A stretch of DNA of 64,000 bases from CAITWD01 sp963727285 (GTDB lineage Bacteria > Actinomycetota > Thermoleophilia > Miltoncostaeales > Miltoncostaeaceae), in contig CAVSFF010000011.1 of NCBI GenBank assembly GCA_963727285.1, forward strand, positions 124,001 through 188,000, given 5' to 3'. Made by a program: the position numbers and the translations under genes. The notes under the pieces are model-generated. The model worked only from the letters and a program-made list of their open reading frames with translations, was not told the origin of the DNA and made no database searches. How positions within the stretch are numbered: position 1 is the stretch's first letter; the number at the start of each line of letters is the position of its first letter. Below, piece by piece: positions 1-8,704 of this stretch.

Positions 1-2
1 GT

Positions 3-773
3 GTCGTCGTCGCCAACTCGGCCCCCTGCGGGACCTGCGAGTGGTGCCGCGCGGGGCGCGAGGGACTGTGTGCGGACATCACCTACCTCAGCGGCACCTA
101 CGCGCAGTATCTGCGGGTCCCGGCGCGCATCGCAGCCGTGAACATGCTGGGGATCCCCGACGTCCTCGATCCGGCCCTGGCCGCCCTCAGCGAACCCGTC
201 GCCTGCGGGCTGCGGGGCGCCGAGCGGTCGGGCGCGCGGGCCGGCCAGTCGGTCGTCGTTCTCGGCGGCGGGCTGCAGGGGCAGGTGGTGTGTCGCGCGC
301 TCGCCCGACGCGGGTGTGAGGTGATTCTCTGCGACCCCCATCCGGAGCGCCGTGCCCAGGCCACCAGGATGGGTGCGGCGGCAACCGAGGATGCGCCGCG
401 CGACGCGGCCGCGCGTGCCCGTGTCCGCGCGCGGACGCCGGGGGGGTTGGGTGCCCACGTGACTGTCGCCGCGGTCGGGGCGGTGTCGGTGTGGGAGACC
501 GCCGTGGCGCTCGTGCGACCCGGGGGTGAGGTGAACCTGCACGGCGGACCCGGGCCCGGCGACGTGCTTGGCGTGCCCGCCGGACCACTGCACTACGGTG
601 AGGTCACGATCCAGGCCTCCTACCACCACACCCCGGCGACATTCCGGGCGGCGCTGGCGGAGATCGGCGCGGCACCGGAGCTGTTCGCGGAATTCCTCGG
701 TGCGGAGATCGGTCTCGGGGAGGTGGGCCGGGTACTGGCCGCCGGGGGCCAAAAGCGCGTGGTGCGCCCCTGA
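3..773 (+). CDS. zinc-dependent medium-chain alcohol dehydrogenase-like protein (5' partial)
   Basis: The frame is open from the window edge to TGA at 771-773, so the N-terminus lies outside. The first residues hold the structural zinc signature of medium-chain dehydrogenases (CGTCEWCRAGREGLC: four Cys in CX2CX2CX7C). A Rossmann-type nucleotide loop (VVVLGGGLQG) follows about 60 residues later. The family oxidises alcohols or polyols with NAD(P); threonine dehydrogenase and sorbitol dehydrogenase are relatives. The catalytic zinc ligands are in the missing part, so substrate and activity cannot be judged. The C-terminal half (about 210 residues) looks intact. Specific function is unknown. Confidence 0.8.
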   Translation, partial: VVVANSAPCGTCEWCRAGREGLCADITYLSGTYAQYLRVPARIAAVNMLGIPDVLDPALAALSEPVACGLRGAERSGARAGQSVVVLGGGLQGQVVCRALARRGCEVILCDPHPERRAQATRMGAAATEDAPRDAAARARVRARTPGGLGAHVTVAAVGAVSVWETAVALVRPGGEVNLHGGPGPGDVLGVPAGPLHYGEVTIQASYHHTPATFRAALAEIGAAPELFAEFLGAEIGLGEVGRVLAAGGQKRVVRP

Positions 774-788
774 CCCCCGGCGGCGGTC

Positions 789-1163
789 TCAGTTGGACAG
801 CAGCGCGCGCAGCTTGTCGATCTGCGCAACCTTCTCGGAGAGGCGGTCGAGCTCGCGCCGCTGGGATCGGACGAGTGCGCCCAACTCGTTGATCGCATCG
901 GTCGCCCGCTTGATCACGGCGTCCGTGTCCGCCGCCTGCGCCGCCGCCTTGCGACCGCGCGGGCGGGAGCTGCCGCCGTCCTTGATCCGGGCGATCCGGT
1001 AATAGTTGGCCGCCACCGTACCCGCACGACTGCCGCGCTCCTCGGCGATGCGCTGGAACGCCTGGGTGCGGGTGATGTCTTCCGCGCCGACGAGTGCGTT
1101 GACCTGCGCGTAGATCTGTTCGCCGATCTTGCCTCGTTCAGCCGTGTTCTCGGTGTCGCTCAT
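789..1163 (-). CDS. small putative DNA-binding protein with C-terminal coiled coil
   Basis: A 124-residue protein I cannot assign to a named family. Residues about 25-60 (TRTQAFQRIAEERGSRAGTV) look like a helix-turn-helix: an Ala-rich helix, a Gly turn, then a second helix with Asn-Tyr-Tyr-Arg. A Lys/Arg-rich linker follows, then a C-terminal amphipathic segment with Leu heptads (RELDRLSEKVAQIDKLRALL), likely a coiled coil. A Shine-Dalgarno GGGAG lies 11 nt before the ATG. It is the last gene of the minus-strand run and is separated from the FIST gene by about 120 bp of relatively AT-rich sequence, so it probably has its own promoter. DNA binding is inference. Confidence 0.6.
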   Translation of the reverse strand: MSDTENTAERGKIGEQIYAQVNALVGAEDITRTQAFQRIAEERGSRAGTVAANYYRIARIKDGGSSRPRGRKAAAQAADTDAVIKRATDAINELGALVRSQRRELDRLSEKVAQIDKLRALLSN

Positions 1164-1282
1164 AAAGGTGGCTCCCTGGGGATCGTTATCTCCGGAGACA
1201 CCTGTTTATCATGGTCTCGGCTGGGGTTGTGTAAGAAACGTGTGTAGTTATACGAACCGCGCCGGTATAGCGGACCGGATCG

Positions 1283-2485
1283 CTATGCGCCGCCGAAGAC
1301 CGCGATCGTCGCCGTGAATCCGTGCAGGAAGGTCGTTCCCCCGACGGCACCGAACTCGCCGTTGCAGAAGAGCCCTGCGACGGGGGGATTCCCGAATCGG
1401 TCCGCGATGACCGTGACGTCGTGGTGCGGCTCGGAAAACATCGCTGCTCCGCGTGCGATACATGTAAACACCAGGGCGCCGGCGATATCGCCGTCGAGTG
1501 CCGTCGACGCCGCCCGTGTCACGCTATTCAGATCAGAGTCGGCGGAGACGTCATCGCGGACGTGTAGTCGGACGGTCTGCCCGATGCGTACCTGTTCGCC
1601 GACGTGGATTGATCCGTCGTCGGGATTCGCCCCGAGGATGCCCCGCATCAAGAAGTCGCCGGAGTCGTAGTCCGGCGTATTTTCGTTCATCACGATCCCG
1701 AGTGTGATGCCACCGTTGACCAGCTCGAGCGCGCGGTCGTCGAGACTGTCGAGAATCTGTTCGAGTTTGGTGAGGGCGGGCACGCCCGCCAGCGCATAGA
1801 TCCGGCCTTGCCCGTCGGCGTCGGTGACGACCATCTCCGGCCCGACGGGGGTGCAGCCCTGCGAGACCGCGGTGATCAGGGTGATCCCGCCGATGCTGAG
1901 GCCCACGAGCCCGTCGTGCATCACATGATCGTCCAGCCACAGCACGTGTTCGCCGGGGCGCTCGCCGCCGGCCGCCAAACCGCCGACCACCGGTGGCCGC
2001 CAGGGCGAGTCCGCGATGATCCTCATCAGGATGTCGATGGGGAACGTGTAGGGATCGGCGAAGGCGATCACGAGGTCGTCGACGCCCGGCAGCCCGCTCG
2101 CCTCCGAGCCGGCCCCGGGGTCGGTCGGCCAGCCGGCCACCTCGATCTCACCGTCGCCGGTCCGCCAGCCGACGGCCCGCAGCGGGGTGATACGCGCACC
2201 CGGCAGGATCGCGCCCCAGACGACCAGTGCGGGGCGGTCCTCGACCTCCTGCCCGTCGCCGACGACCCCGGCGCCCATGCATCCGATCATGTGCGACGGC
2301 GTCAGTTCGGCGACGATGGCGTCGCGGATCGCGCCGGGGTCACCGCAGAGCTCGCGGCTGGCGAACACGACGACAAGATCCGCCGGACCGCCGAGGACCG
2401 TCGCGACATGGTGGGCGGCGTCGGTGGCCGCGGCCACGGGATCCGTGCCGGCGATCAGGCGGGAGGCGATGATCGGGCGGCTCAT
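1283..2485 (-). CDS. FIST N/C-domain signal-transduction protein
   Basis: A 400-residue protein with the FIST N domain (about residues 25-220) and FIST C domain (about 225-390). The C-terminal block with conserved Cys and Gly (GLFCNGEFGAVGGTTFLHG, followed by FTAT) is characteristic. FIST proteins are thought to be soluble sensors of small ligands, possibly amino acids, and are often linked to signalling proteins; no ligand can be inferred here. The ATG overlaps the stop of the upstream DUF2007 gene by 4 bp (ATGA), so the two are translationally coupled in an operon with the rhomboid gene. No membrane segment is visible. Confidence 0.85.
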   Translation of the reverse strand: MSRPIIASRLIAGTDPVAAATDAAHHVATVLGGPADLVVVFASRELCGDPGAIRDAIVAELTPSHMIGCMGAGVVGDGQEVEDRPALVVWGAILPGARITPLRAVGWRTGDGEIEVAGWPTDPGAGSEASGLPGVDDLVIAFADPYTFPIDILMRIIADSPWRPPVVGGLAAGGERPGEHVLWLDDHVMHDGLVGLSIGGITLITAVSQGCTPVGPEMVVTDADGQGRIYALAGVPALTKLEQILDSLDDRALELVNGGITLGIVMNENTPDYDSGDFLMRGILGANPDDGSIHVGEQVRIGQTVRLHVRDDVSADSDLNSVTRAASTALDGDIAGALVFTCIARGAAMFSEPHHDVTVIADRFGNPPVAGLFCNGEFGAVGGTTFLHGFTATIAVFGGA

Positions 2486-2742
2486 TCGGTGTCCTGATCG
2501 TCGGGGAGCGGATCGAGGATCGCGTGTGCCTCCAGGCGGTCCTGCGCCCGCACCAGAATCTGCCGGGGGCCGCCGGCAAGCATGCCGGGATTGTCGAATC
2601 CGGTGCGGCGCTGCATCGCCGGTATACCCGCATTCTGGAGGACATTGATGAGCATATCCGCTTCCGGTTCATGCATCGCGAATGCCACCGGAACCCAGGG
2701 CGGTGACGGTTCGCGGCGCCGAAACAGGTCACGCCAGCCCAT
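2482..2742 (-). CDS. DUF2007-like small protein
   Basis: An 86-residue protein resembling the DUF2007 (putative signal-transducing protein) family: residues 17-60 contain the typical pattern of a short beta strand, an acidic residue pair (EPEADML), a helix (INVLQNAGIPA) and a loop before the next strand (QILVRAQD). Members often sit beside membrane or proteolytic proteins; the function is not established. The start is fixed by the context: the rhomboid stop TGA shares one base with this ATG (TGATG), and this gene's own stop overlaps the FIST ATG. The three genes therefore form one tightly coupled unit. Confidence 0.6.
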   Translation of the reverse strand: MGWRDLFRRREPSPPWVPVAFAMHEPEADMLINVLQNAGIPAMQRRTGFDNPGMLAGGPRQILVRAQDRLEAHAILDPLPDDQDTE

Positions 2743-3500
2743 CACCCGACCGCCGAGATGCGGAAGCTTCGTGGGACGTGGGCGTAGTCCGGCCGCCCGT
2801 AGGCCACGAGTCGGATCGTCGCCGCCCCGACCGCAAGGCCGGCCAGGTGGGCCATCGTCGCGACGCCGGCCGAACCGCCTGAGACGTCGACGAACTGGAT
2901 TGCCACGAAGATCGCCGCCCAGATCCACGCCGGAATCTTCATCGGGATCACAAAGAACATGAGCGTCCAGATCCCGACGCGGGGGAACAGGACCAGATAC
3001 GCCCCGACGAGCCCGGCGATGGCTCCGGACGCGCCGACCACCACCGCGGTACTGGACCCCTGGGACCAGGCCTGCACCAGGCCCGCGACCACGCCGCACG
3101 CGACAAAGAACGGCAGGAAACGCACCCGTCCGAGCCGGTCCTCGACGTTGCCGCCGAACACCCAGAGCACCAACATGTTCCCGAGCAGGTGCCACCATGT
3201 CGCGTGCAGGAAAATGCTGGTGATCAGCGTGAGATAGGGGCTGTGGCGCTGGTTGAGCCCCTGGCAGGTCAGCGGCGCGTGGGGGTGGGCGGCGTTGAGG
3301 GTCGCGACCGCCGGGTCCGCGCCGTGGACGACCTCGGACGGGATCATGCCCCAGGTGCACTCGAACGCCTGCCGGCTGCCCGCGGTGCCGTCGTTCGGCA
3401 GTGTCTGCTCATAGGCGAAGACCGCGATGCAGATCAGGATCAGCGCGATCGTCAGGATGGGCCAGCGGCGGGGCGCGAACTCGTCGATCAGCGGGAGCAC
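2742..3500 (-). CDS. rhomboid family intramembrane serine protease
   Basis: A 252-residue polytopic membrane protein. The rhomboid hallmarks are all present: the HX4HLLGNM block at residues 99-109, the catalytic serine in GASG (Ser158), and the catalytic histidine in a later helix (AHLAG, His218). Rhomboids cleave transmembrane segments of substrates within the bilayer. About six hydrophobic helices can be seen, with a long loop between the first helix and the HX4H block that contains two Cys (48 and 79). It starts with GTG preceded by GAGG, 24 nt after argF, and is coupled to DUF2007 and FIST genes. Substrate unknown. Confidence 0.9.
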   Translation of the reverse strand: MLPLIDEFAPRRWPILTIALILICIAVFAYEQTLPNDGTAGSRQAFECTWGMIPSEVVHGADPAVATLNAAHPHAPLTCQGLNQRHSPYLTLITSIFLHATWWHLLGNMLVLWVFGGNVEDRLGRVRFLPFFVACGVVAGLVQAWSQGSSTAVVVGASGAIAGLVGAYLVLFPRVGIWTLMFFVIPMKIPAWIWAAIFVAIQFVDVSGGSAGVATMAHLAGLAVGAATIRLVAYGRPDYAHVPRSFRISAVG

Positions 3501-3524
3501 GGGCGCCTCGGGACAGCGGTGGCG

Positions 3525-4496
3525 TTAGGCCAGCAGGTGCCCGAGCAGCGCTGCCTGGGCGTAGATGCGGTTCTCGGCCTGGTCCCACACCGCCGAGCGC
3601 GAACCGTGCAGGACCTCATAGGTGATCTCTTCGCCGTGGTGGGCCGGCAGACAGTGCAGCACGACGGCGTCCGCCGCGCCCGCCGCGACCAGGGCATCGT
3701 CGACCCGGTAGGGCCCGAGATCGCGCCGGCGTCGCTCCGCATCGTCCTCATCGCCCATCGAGATCCACGTGTCGGTGTAGATCGCCTGCGCGCTGGCGAC
3801 GGCCTCGACGGGGTCGTCGGTGACCCAGGCCGCGCCGCCGGTGTCGAGGCCCGCCCGGTTGCACCACGCGACGACGTCAGGGTCCGGGGTGTAGCCCGCC
3901 GGGCAGGCGGCGACGACCTCGATTCCGGTGAGGGCTCCGACGATCATCAGCGATGCGCAGCAATTGTTGCCGTCGCCGACGTAGGCGACCCGCAGACCCT
4001 CAAGCCGGCCGAAGCGCTGCAGGAGCGTGAGGGCATCGGCGAGCGCCTGGCAGGGGTGGTGGGCATAGCTCAGGCTGTTGACGACGGGAACGGTTGCGTG
4101 CCGGTCGAGCTCTTCCAGCGTTTCGTGCGGGCCGGTGCGCAGCACGATGGCGTCGACCATGCGCGAGAGCACCTTGGCGGTGTCCTCGATCGTCTCGCCG
4201 CGCCCCATCTGCATGTCACGCCCCGCGAGCACCAGCGCGTGCCCGCCGAGATGCGTGATGCCGACCTCGAAGCTGACGCGGGTCCGCGTGCTCGGCCGCT
4301 CGAAGATCAGGGCGACCATCTTCGACGCGAGCAGCTTCGGCCACGCGGCCCGCGGCGTCCGCGCGAGCCATGCGGCGCTTGCGAGCACCGCGGCGATCGC
4401 CTCGGGCGGGTGCTCCATCAGGCTCAGGACCGACGCTCCGGCAAGGCCGGGGTACGGGGTGCCGAACGCGTCGGCGTGGGTCGAGGATGTCGTCAT
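3525..4496 (-). CDS. argF: ornithine carbamoyltransferase
   Basis: A 323-residue enzyme that transfers the carbamoyl group of carbamoyl phosphate to ornithine, giving citrulline in arginine synthesis. The carbamoyl-phosphate motif STRTR is at residues 69-73, HPCQ at 147-150, the ornithine-binding SMG at 246-248 and the catalytic HCLPAH at 281-286. This combination separates it from aspartate carbamoyltransferase. The ATG at 4496 is preferred over longer upstream starts because those extend into the previous gene; only 5 nt separate the two genes. No other arginine gene is nearby, which is unusual since argF is often next to argD or argR. Confidence 0.93.
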   Translation of the reverse strand: MTTSSTHADAFGTPYPGLAGASVLSLMEHPPEAIAAVLASAAWLARTPRAAWPKLLASKMVALIFERPSTRTRVSFEVGITHLGGHALVLAGRDMQMGRGETIEDTAKVLSRMVDAIVLRTGPHETLEELDRHATVPVVNSLSYAHHPCQALADALTLLQRFGRLEGLRVAYVGDGNNCCASLMIVGALTGIEVVAACPAGYTPDPDVVAWCNRAGLDTGGAAWVTDDPVEAVASAQAIYTDTWISMGDEDDAERRRRDLGPYRVDDALVAAGAADAVVLHCLPAHHGEEITYEVLHGSRSAVWDQAENRIYAQAALLGHLLA

Positions 4497-4501
4497 CGCG
4501 G

Positions 4502-5668
4502 TCAGGGTCCCGGGTCGAGATCGGTGTCGTCGACGAGCGAGCGCCCGTCGGCCGCACGGCGCGCGAGGAGCGCCTTCGGCGTGAAACGAGTTCCGGCGGT
4601 CCGAGCGAGTTCCTGCATCCGGACGAGTACCTGCGTGGCGCCTTCGGCATCGGCCCAGGCGAGCGGGCCCTGCGCCCATCCGGCTCCGAGGCACAGCGCG
4701 GTATCGATGTCGGGCCGTGCCGCAATGGCCTCATCGTCACAGCGCAGCGCCTCGTCGAGTGCACCGAGGTAGTACCGCTCGGCGGCCGCGCGCGCATCGT
4801 CGCCGACGACCGGGTCGGCGGCGCCCGGGGCAAGAAATCCCAGGCCGTTCTTACGGCCGAGGCGTCCGTGTGCGACCTGTGCGGTGATCGTGCCGGCGTC
4901 GGTGAACCGCTCGCCGTAGGCCTCCTCGAGATCGCGCTGGATGTGGCCCATCGTGTCGAGGCCGATCAGGTCGCCGAGCGCGAAGGGGCCCATCGGCGCC
5001 GGCCCCGCGGCCGCGACCGCCGCGTCGACGGCCGCCGGGTCGGCGCCGGTCGTCGTGGCGTGGCGGTAGCTCTCGGCCATCGCCCGCACGAGCACGCGGT
5101 TGACGAGGAACCCCGGGCACTCGCGGACGCGCACCGGCGTCTTGCCGACCTCCCGCACGAAGGCCTCGGCCGCGTCCAGGGTCTCCGGCGCGGTGTGCTC
5201 CCCCTCGATCAATTCGACCAGCCGCATGACGGCGGCCGGGTTGAAAAAGTGGATTCCGACGACCGACTCCGGCCGCGACGTACAGCGCGCGATCTCCGAG
5301 ATCGACAGGCCGGATGTGTTCGAGGCGAGCAGCCCGCCGCGCGGAACGACGGCGTCCAATCGGGTAAAGACCGTCCGCTTGAGATCCATGCGCTCGCTGA
5401 CGGCCTCGATGACCAGGTCGCAGTCGGCAAGGGCCGCATCGTCACCGGTGGCCGTGATCCGTCCGCCGAGGGCGTCGGCCGTCGCCGCGTCGAGTTGGCC
5501 CCGCTCGCGTGCGCGCGCGGTCAGATGCGCAATGCGGGCACCGGCCTGGTCGAGCGCCTCCGGGGAGACGTCGCAGATGACGACCGCCTTCCCCGCACGC
5601 GCCGTGACGAACGCGATGTCACTGCCCATGACGCCGGCGCCGACGACCCCTACCGTGTTGATCCGCAT
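4502..5668 (-). CDS. 3-hydroxyacyl-CoA dehydrogenase
   Basis: A 388-residue NAD-dependent enzyme oxidising 3-hydroxyacyl-CoA to 3-ketoacyl-CoA. The N-terminal Rossmann domain begins with GVVGAGVMG (residues 7-15). The catalytic region shows SNTSGLSIS and the His/Glu-containing GIHFFNPAAVMRLVELI block. The C-terminal domain has GFLVNRVL and GRLGRKNGLGF, followed by a second, shorter C-terminal segment, so the protein is about 100 residues longer than the 280-residue Hbd/PaaH type. A Shine-Dalgarno GGAG precedes the ATG. It heads the minus-strand operon that continues into argF. Whether it acts in beta-oxidation or butyrate-type metabolism cannot be told. Confidence 0.9.
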   Translation of the reverse strand: MRINTVGVVGAGVMGSDIAFVTARAGKAVVICDVSPEALDQAGARIAHLTARARERGQLDAATADALGGRITATGDDAALADCDLVIEAVSERMDLKRTVFTRLDAVVPRGGLLASNTSGLSISEIARCTSRPESVVGIHFFNPAAVMRLVELIEGEHTAPETLDAAEAFVREVGKTPVRVRECPGFLVNRVLVRAMAESYRHATTTGADPAAVDAAVAAAGPAPMGPFALGDLIGLDTMGHIQRDLEEAYGERFTDAGTITAQVAHGRLGRKNGLGFLAPGAADPVVGDDARAAAERYYLGALDEALRCDDEAIAARPDIDTALCLGAGWAQGPLAWADAEGATQVLVRMQELARTAGTRFTPKALLARRAADGRSLVDDTDLDPGP

Positions 5669-5722
5669 CGCGCGATCGCTCCATGCCGGGCGGGGCGTCT
5701 GCCGACCCGCGTAGGACCGGTA

Positions 5723-5728
5723 AGTCTA
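5723..5728 (-). promoter_or_regulatory. candidate -10 element for the dehydrogenase-argF operon
   Basis: TAGACT on the minus strand, about 55 nt upstream of the dehydrogenase ATG. It matches the YAnnnT hexamers seen before many genes of this window and would start transcription about 48 nt before the ATG. The hexamer contains the TAG stop codon of the neighbouring PAP2 gene. No clear -35 is visible. Confidence 0.4.
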
Positions 5729-6244
5729 GCCGTCCGCACCTGTTCGCCGGCCCGGCGCCAGCCGCACCACGACCCGCGCGACCATGCCGCCCAGCACCGC
5801 GCCGACGATGACGTCGGCCGGATCGTGGTCGCCGGTGGTCACCCGCCCCAGCAGACCGATCGCCGTGATCAGCGCCATCGGCAGGCCGAGGCCCGCACGT
5901 CGCTCGCTCAGCACCGCGGCGATTGCCACCGAGGCTGCAGCGTGACGGCTCGGCAACCCGCCTTCGGGCCGCGTCCCCGGTCGCGGTCGCCGGATCGCGT
6001 CCCGTACGCGCCGCGCGATCAGCGCCGCGAGCACGGCGGCCGCGAGTGCCCGCAGGCCGCGATTCCGTGTTGGGCGCCACAGGATCAGCGTGAGCACGAG
6101 CACGCGGTAGGCGGGTGACATGACGTCGGCGGCAAGGCCGAACAGCTCCGCCAGCCGGCGCCGTTGACCGACGTGCCCGCGCAGGCGCTCGCCGAGATCG
6201 CGGTCGAACTGGTCAAGCGATGAGGGGAGCCCGTGGGTGGTCAT
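5726..6244 (-). CDS. PAP2 superfamily membrane phosphatase
   Basis: A 172-residue membrane protein with the three PAP2 phosphatase motifs: RRVRDAIRRPRPG for motif 1 (Arg where Lys is usual), PSRHAA for motif 2 (usual PSGH) and GRVTTGDHDPADV for motif 3 with its catalytic His and Asp. The family dephosphorylates lipid phosphates such as phosphatidate or undecaprenyl diphosphate. It has several hydrophobic helices and is at the short end of the family. A GAGGA ribosome site precedes the ATG. It is divergent from the thioredoxin lipoprotein gene, with 32 bp between the two starts. Confidence 0.8.
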   Translation of the reverse strand: MTTHGLPSSLDQFDRDLGERLRGHVGQRRRLAELFGLAADVMSPAYRVLVLTLILWRPTRNRGLRALAAAVLAALIARRVRDAIRRPRPGTRPEGGLPSRHAAASVAIAAVLSERRAGLGLPMALITAIGLLGRVTTGDHDPADVIVGAVLGGMVARVVVRLAPGRRTGADG

Positions 6245-6263
6245 CGTCCTCGCCGGTCTGCGG

Positions 6264-6269
6264 TAACGT
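6264..6269 (+). promoter_or_regulatory. -10 element of a leaderless promoter (thioredoxin lipoprotein)
   Basis: TAACGT ends 7 nt before the GTG at 6277, so transcription should start at or next to the start codon. No Shine-Dalgarno is present, which supports a leaderless mRNA. Confidence 0.5.
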
Positions 6270-6276
6270 CAGTCGC

Positions 6277-6795
6277 GTGCGACGCATCTTGGCAGCCATC
6301 GGGGCGATCGGGCTAGTGGCCCTGGCAGTCGCCGGGTGCTCGTCGGGCATGTCCTCGGTGACCGGCGGCGCGCTGACGCCCTCGGGTCACGGACCGGCGC
6401 CGACCTTCGTGGTGCCGAACCTCAACGGCGGGTCACCGATCCGCCTGGCGGCCTATCGCGGCAGACCGGTGATCGTCAACTTCTGGGCGTCGTGGTGCGG
6501 TCCGTGTCGCGCCGAGATGCCGGCGCTCGAGCAGTTCGCAAAGGCACATCCGCGGGTTGCCGTGATCGGGATCGCGTCGCTCGACCAGGACAGTGCGAGC
6601 CGCGCGTTCGCCGCAACGGTCGGCGCGACGTACCCGCTCGGAACGAACTCTGACGGGACGTTGCTCGCCCGCTATGGCGGGCTCGCGCTTCCGGTCACCG
6701 CGCTGGTCGGATCGCGCGGGCAACTGATCTCGACGGTCTACGGGCAGGTCAGCGCGGGCGACCTCACCGCGATCGCCCGGCAACTCGGCGCGTAG
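6277..6795 (+). CDS. TlpA/ResA-like thioredoxin-fold lipoprotein
   Basis: A 172-residue exported disulfide oxidoreductase. Residues 1-20 form a basic, hydrophobic lipoprotein signal ending in the lipobox LAVAGC, so the mature protein should be lipid-anchored outside the membrane. The thioredoxin domain follows (about 45-172), with the redox site WCGPC inside NFWASWCGPCRAEMP and a cis-Pro loop (LALPVTALV). Such proteins reduce apo-cytochrome c or other exported thiols. The GTG start is chosen because it places the lipoprotein signal at the N-terminus and a -10 element 7 nt upstream; a more upstream start would add a non-signal sequence. No cytochrome biogenesis genes are adjacent. Confidence 0.85.
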   Translation: MRRILAAIGAIGLVALAVAGCSSGMSSVTGGALTPSGHGPAPTFVVPNLNGGSPIRLAAYRGRPVIVNFWASWCGPCRAEMPALEQFAKAHPRVAVIGIASLDQDSASRAFAATVGATYPLGTNSDGTLLARYGGLALPVTALVGSRGQLISTVYGQVSAGDLTAIARQLGA

Positions 6796-6819
6796 CCGCG
6801 CGCCGCAGGTGTCGCGCGG

Positions 6820-6825
6820 CATACT
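6820..6825 (+). promoter_or_regulatory. -10 element of a leaderless promoter (tilS)
   Basis: CATACT ends 6 nt before the tilS GTG. No ribosome-binding site separates the two, so the transcript is probably leaderless. Confidence 0.45.
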
Positions 6826-6831
6826 GGGCAG

Positions 6832-8136
6832 GTGACGACCGACCCCCTCTTGGTGCGGATCGCGGCCTTCATCGCCAGGCACGGCGCGCCGGCGCCGGGC
6901 GAGCGCGTGCTGGCGATGGTCTCGGGCGGCCCCGATTCGCTGTGTCTGCTGCATGCGCTGGTCGCGGCGCGGGTGGGTCCGGTGGGCGTCGTGACGTTCG
7001 ATCACGGGTTACGGCACGCTGCGGCCGCCGAGACGCGTGAGGTCTCCGCGATCGCCGCATCGCTCGAGGTGCCCTGCACCGTCGTACAGCTTGCGCTCGA
7101 CGCCGGTCCGGGGGTGCAGGAGCGGGCGCGCACCGCGCGGTATGCCGCCGCGCGCGAATTGGCCGCGCGGGACGGATGGGACGTGATCGCTACCGGTCAT
7201 ACCGCGTCCGATCAGGCCGAGACGGTGGTGATGCGGATTGCGCGCGGCGCGGGGCGCGCGGGCGCGCTCGGCATGGCACCTCGGGCCGGCGATCTGGTCC
7301 GGCCACTGCTCGGGGTCAGCAGCGACGACACGGCGGCCTGGTGCACCACGGCGGGTGTCGCCGCCGCCGATGACCCCTCGAACCGCGACCGCACGTTCAC
7401 CCGTGTGCGCGCGCGCGCTCTGGTCGCCGGGCTGGAGGATCTGCATCCCGGTGCGGGGCGCAACATCGTGCGTTTCGCCGACCTGTTACGCGATGAGCAG
7501 GCGGTCCTGGATACCGTGGCCGCGGCGGCCTGGGGACGCTGCGCCCGCGACGACGGTCTCGTCGTGGCCGCCCTCGCCAGCGAGCCCGTCGCCGTACAGC
7601 GGCTGCTCGTGCGGCGTCTGGTGGCTGCGGCCGGCATCGCCGGGGACGCGATCTCTGCGGCAACCGTCGACGGGGTGATCGCGACGATGGACGGACCCGC
7701 GCGCAGGGACATTCCCGGCGGTGCCGCCGTGCGCGCGGGCGGACTGGTGTCGGTCATCGCCGACGCGTCATCCCGTGTTGACGAGTCGCCGCTGCCGCTG
7801 CCGGTGCCGGGGCGGGTCCGGTTCGGCGATGTCGAGGTGCACTCGCGCGCCGGCCGGGCGGAGGCGCCGGAGCGGTGGCGGGTCGCGATCCCTCCCGGAG
7901 CCGATATCCACGTCCGCGGACCTCGCGACGGCGACCGGATTGCGCTGTCCGGGGGCGGGCATGCCCGCGTGGGCCGTATCTTGCAGTCGGACGGGGTCCC
8001 GGCGCCGCTGCGCGCTCGCGTTCCCGTCATCGTTGTCGACGAAGTCCCAATCTGGGTCGCTGGTCATCGGATCGCCGCCGGCGTGCTGGCGGCACCGGGC
8101 GAACCCGCCATCGTGCTGGAGGTCGTACCCGCGTGA
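6832..8136 (+). CDS. tilS: tRNA(Ile)-lysidine synthetase
   Basis: A 434-residue enzyme that attaches lysine to C34 of the CAU-anticodon isoleucine tRNA, changing it to read AUA. The PP-loop SGGPDS lies at residues 31-36 and is followed by the family pattern FDHGLRH and a GHTASDQAETVVMR block. A C-terminal domain (about 340-434) carries the TilS-specific RGPRDGDRI and GRILQSDGVP region. It heads a tilS-hpt-ftsH cluster also found in Bacillus; its stop overlaps the hpt GTG by 4 bp. Confidence 0.93.
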   Translation: MTTDPLLVRIAAFIARHGAPAPGERVLAMVSGGPDSLCLLHALVAARVGPVGVVTFDHGLRHAAAAETREVSAIAASLEVPCTVVQLALDAGPGVQERARTARYAAARELAARDGWDVIATGHTASDQAETVVMRIARGAGRAGALGMAPRAGDLVRPLLGVSSDDTAAWCTTAGVAAADDPSNRDRTFTRVRARALVAGLEDLHPGAGRNIVRFADLLRDEQAVLDTVAAAAWGRCARDDGLVVAALASEPVAVQRLLVRRLVAAAGIAGDAISAATVDGVIATMDGPARRDIPGGAAVRAGGLVSVIADASSRVDESPLPLPVPGRVRFGDVEVHSRAGRAEAPERWRVAIPPGADIHVRGPRDGDRIALSGGGHARVGRILQSDGVPAPLRARVPVIVVDEVPIWVAGHRIAAGVLAAPGEPAIVLEVVPA

Positions 8137-8681
8137 GTCAAGCCCGGCCCGGAGAGGTGCTCGTCTCGAGTGAGCGGCTGCAGGCGCGCGTCGTCGAACT
8201 CGCGTCGCAGATCTCGGAGGATTACCGCAGCCGCGATCTGCTGGTCGTCGGCGTCCTCAAGGGGGCCGTGTTCTTCATCGCGGACCTGGTCCGGGAGCTC
8301 GACATCCCGTGCGAGCTCGACTTCATGGCCGTGTCGTCCTACGGATCGGCCGCCCATTCCTCCGGGGTCGTGCGGATTCTCAAGGACCTGGATGCGCCGA
8401 TCGCGGGACGTGACGTCCTGGTCGTCGAAGACATCATCGACTCGGGGCTGACCCTGTCGTATCTGCTGCGCAACCTGGCCTCTCGCGATCCCGCGTCGCT
8501 GGAGGTCTGCAGCCTGCTGACGAAGCCGGGCCACCGGCGCCGCGGGCTGGACACCCGCTACGTCGGATTCGATCTCGAGGACGTGTTCGTGGTCGGATAC
8601 GGGCTCGACCATGCCGAGCGCTTCCGCCACCTGCCATACATCGCGGTGCTCGACCCCGGTACCGACCCTCCTCAGGGCTGA
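8133..8681 (+). CDS. hpt: hypoxanthine phosphoribosyltransferase
   Basis: A 182-residue purine salvage enzyme converting hypoxanthine or guanine and PRPP to IMP or GMP. The PRPP-binding motif VLVVEDIIDSGLTLSYL is intact and preceded by a type I family segment (VGVLKGAVFFIADLVREL). The GTG start overlaps the tilS stop (GTGA), indicating coupled translation. The length is normal for the family. It sits between tilS and ftsH, as in Bacillus. Confidence 0.94.
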   Translation: MSQARPGEVLVSSERLQARVVELASQISEDYRSRDLLVVGVLKGAVFFIADLVRELDIPCELDFMAVSSYGSAAHSSGVVRILKDLDAPIAGRDVLVVEDIIDSGLTLSYLLRNLASRDPASLEVCSLLTKPGHRRRGLDTRYVGFDLEDVFVVGYGLDHAERFRHLPYIAVLDPGTDPPQG

Positions 8682-8704
8682 TGGCGCACGCTGCTATTCT
8701 CGCC

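Noticed and set aside
3189..4772. A 527-codon plus-strand frame opposite argF and neighbours
   Set aside because: Shadow of argF and the dehydrogenase gene; no domain.
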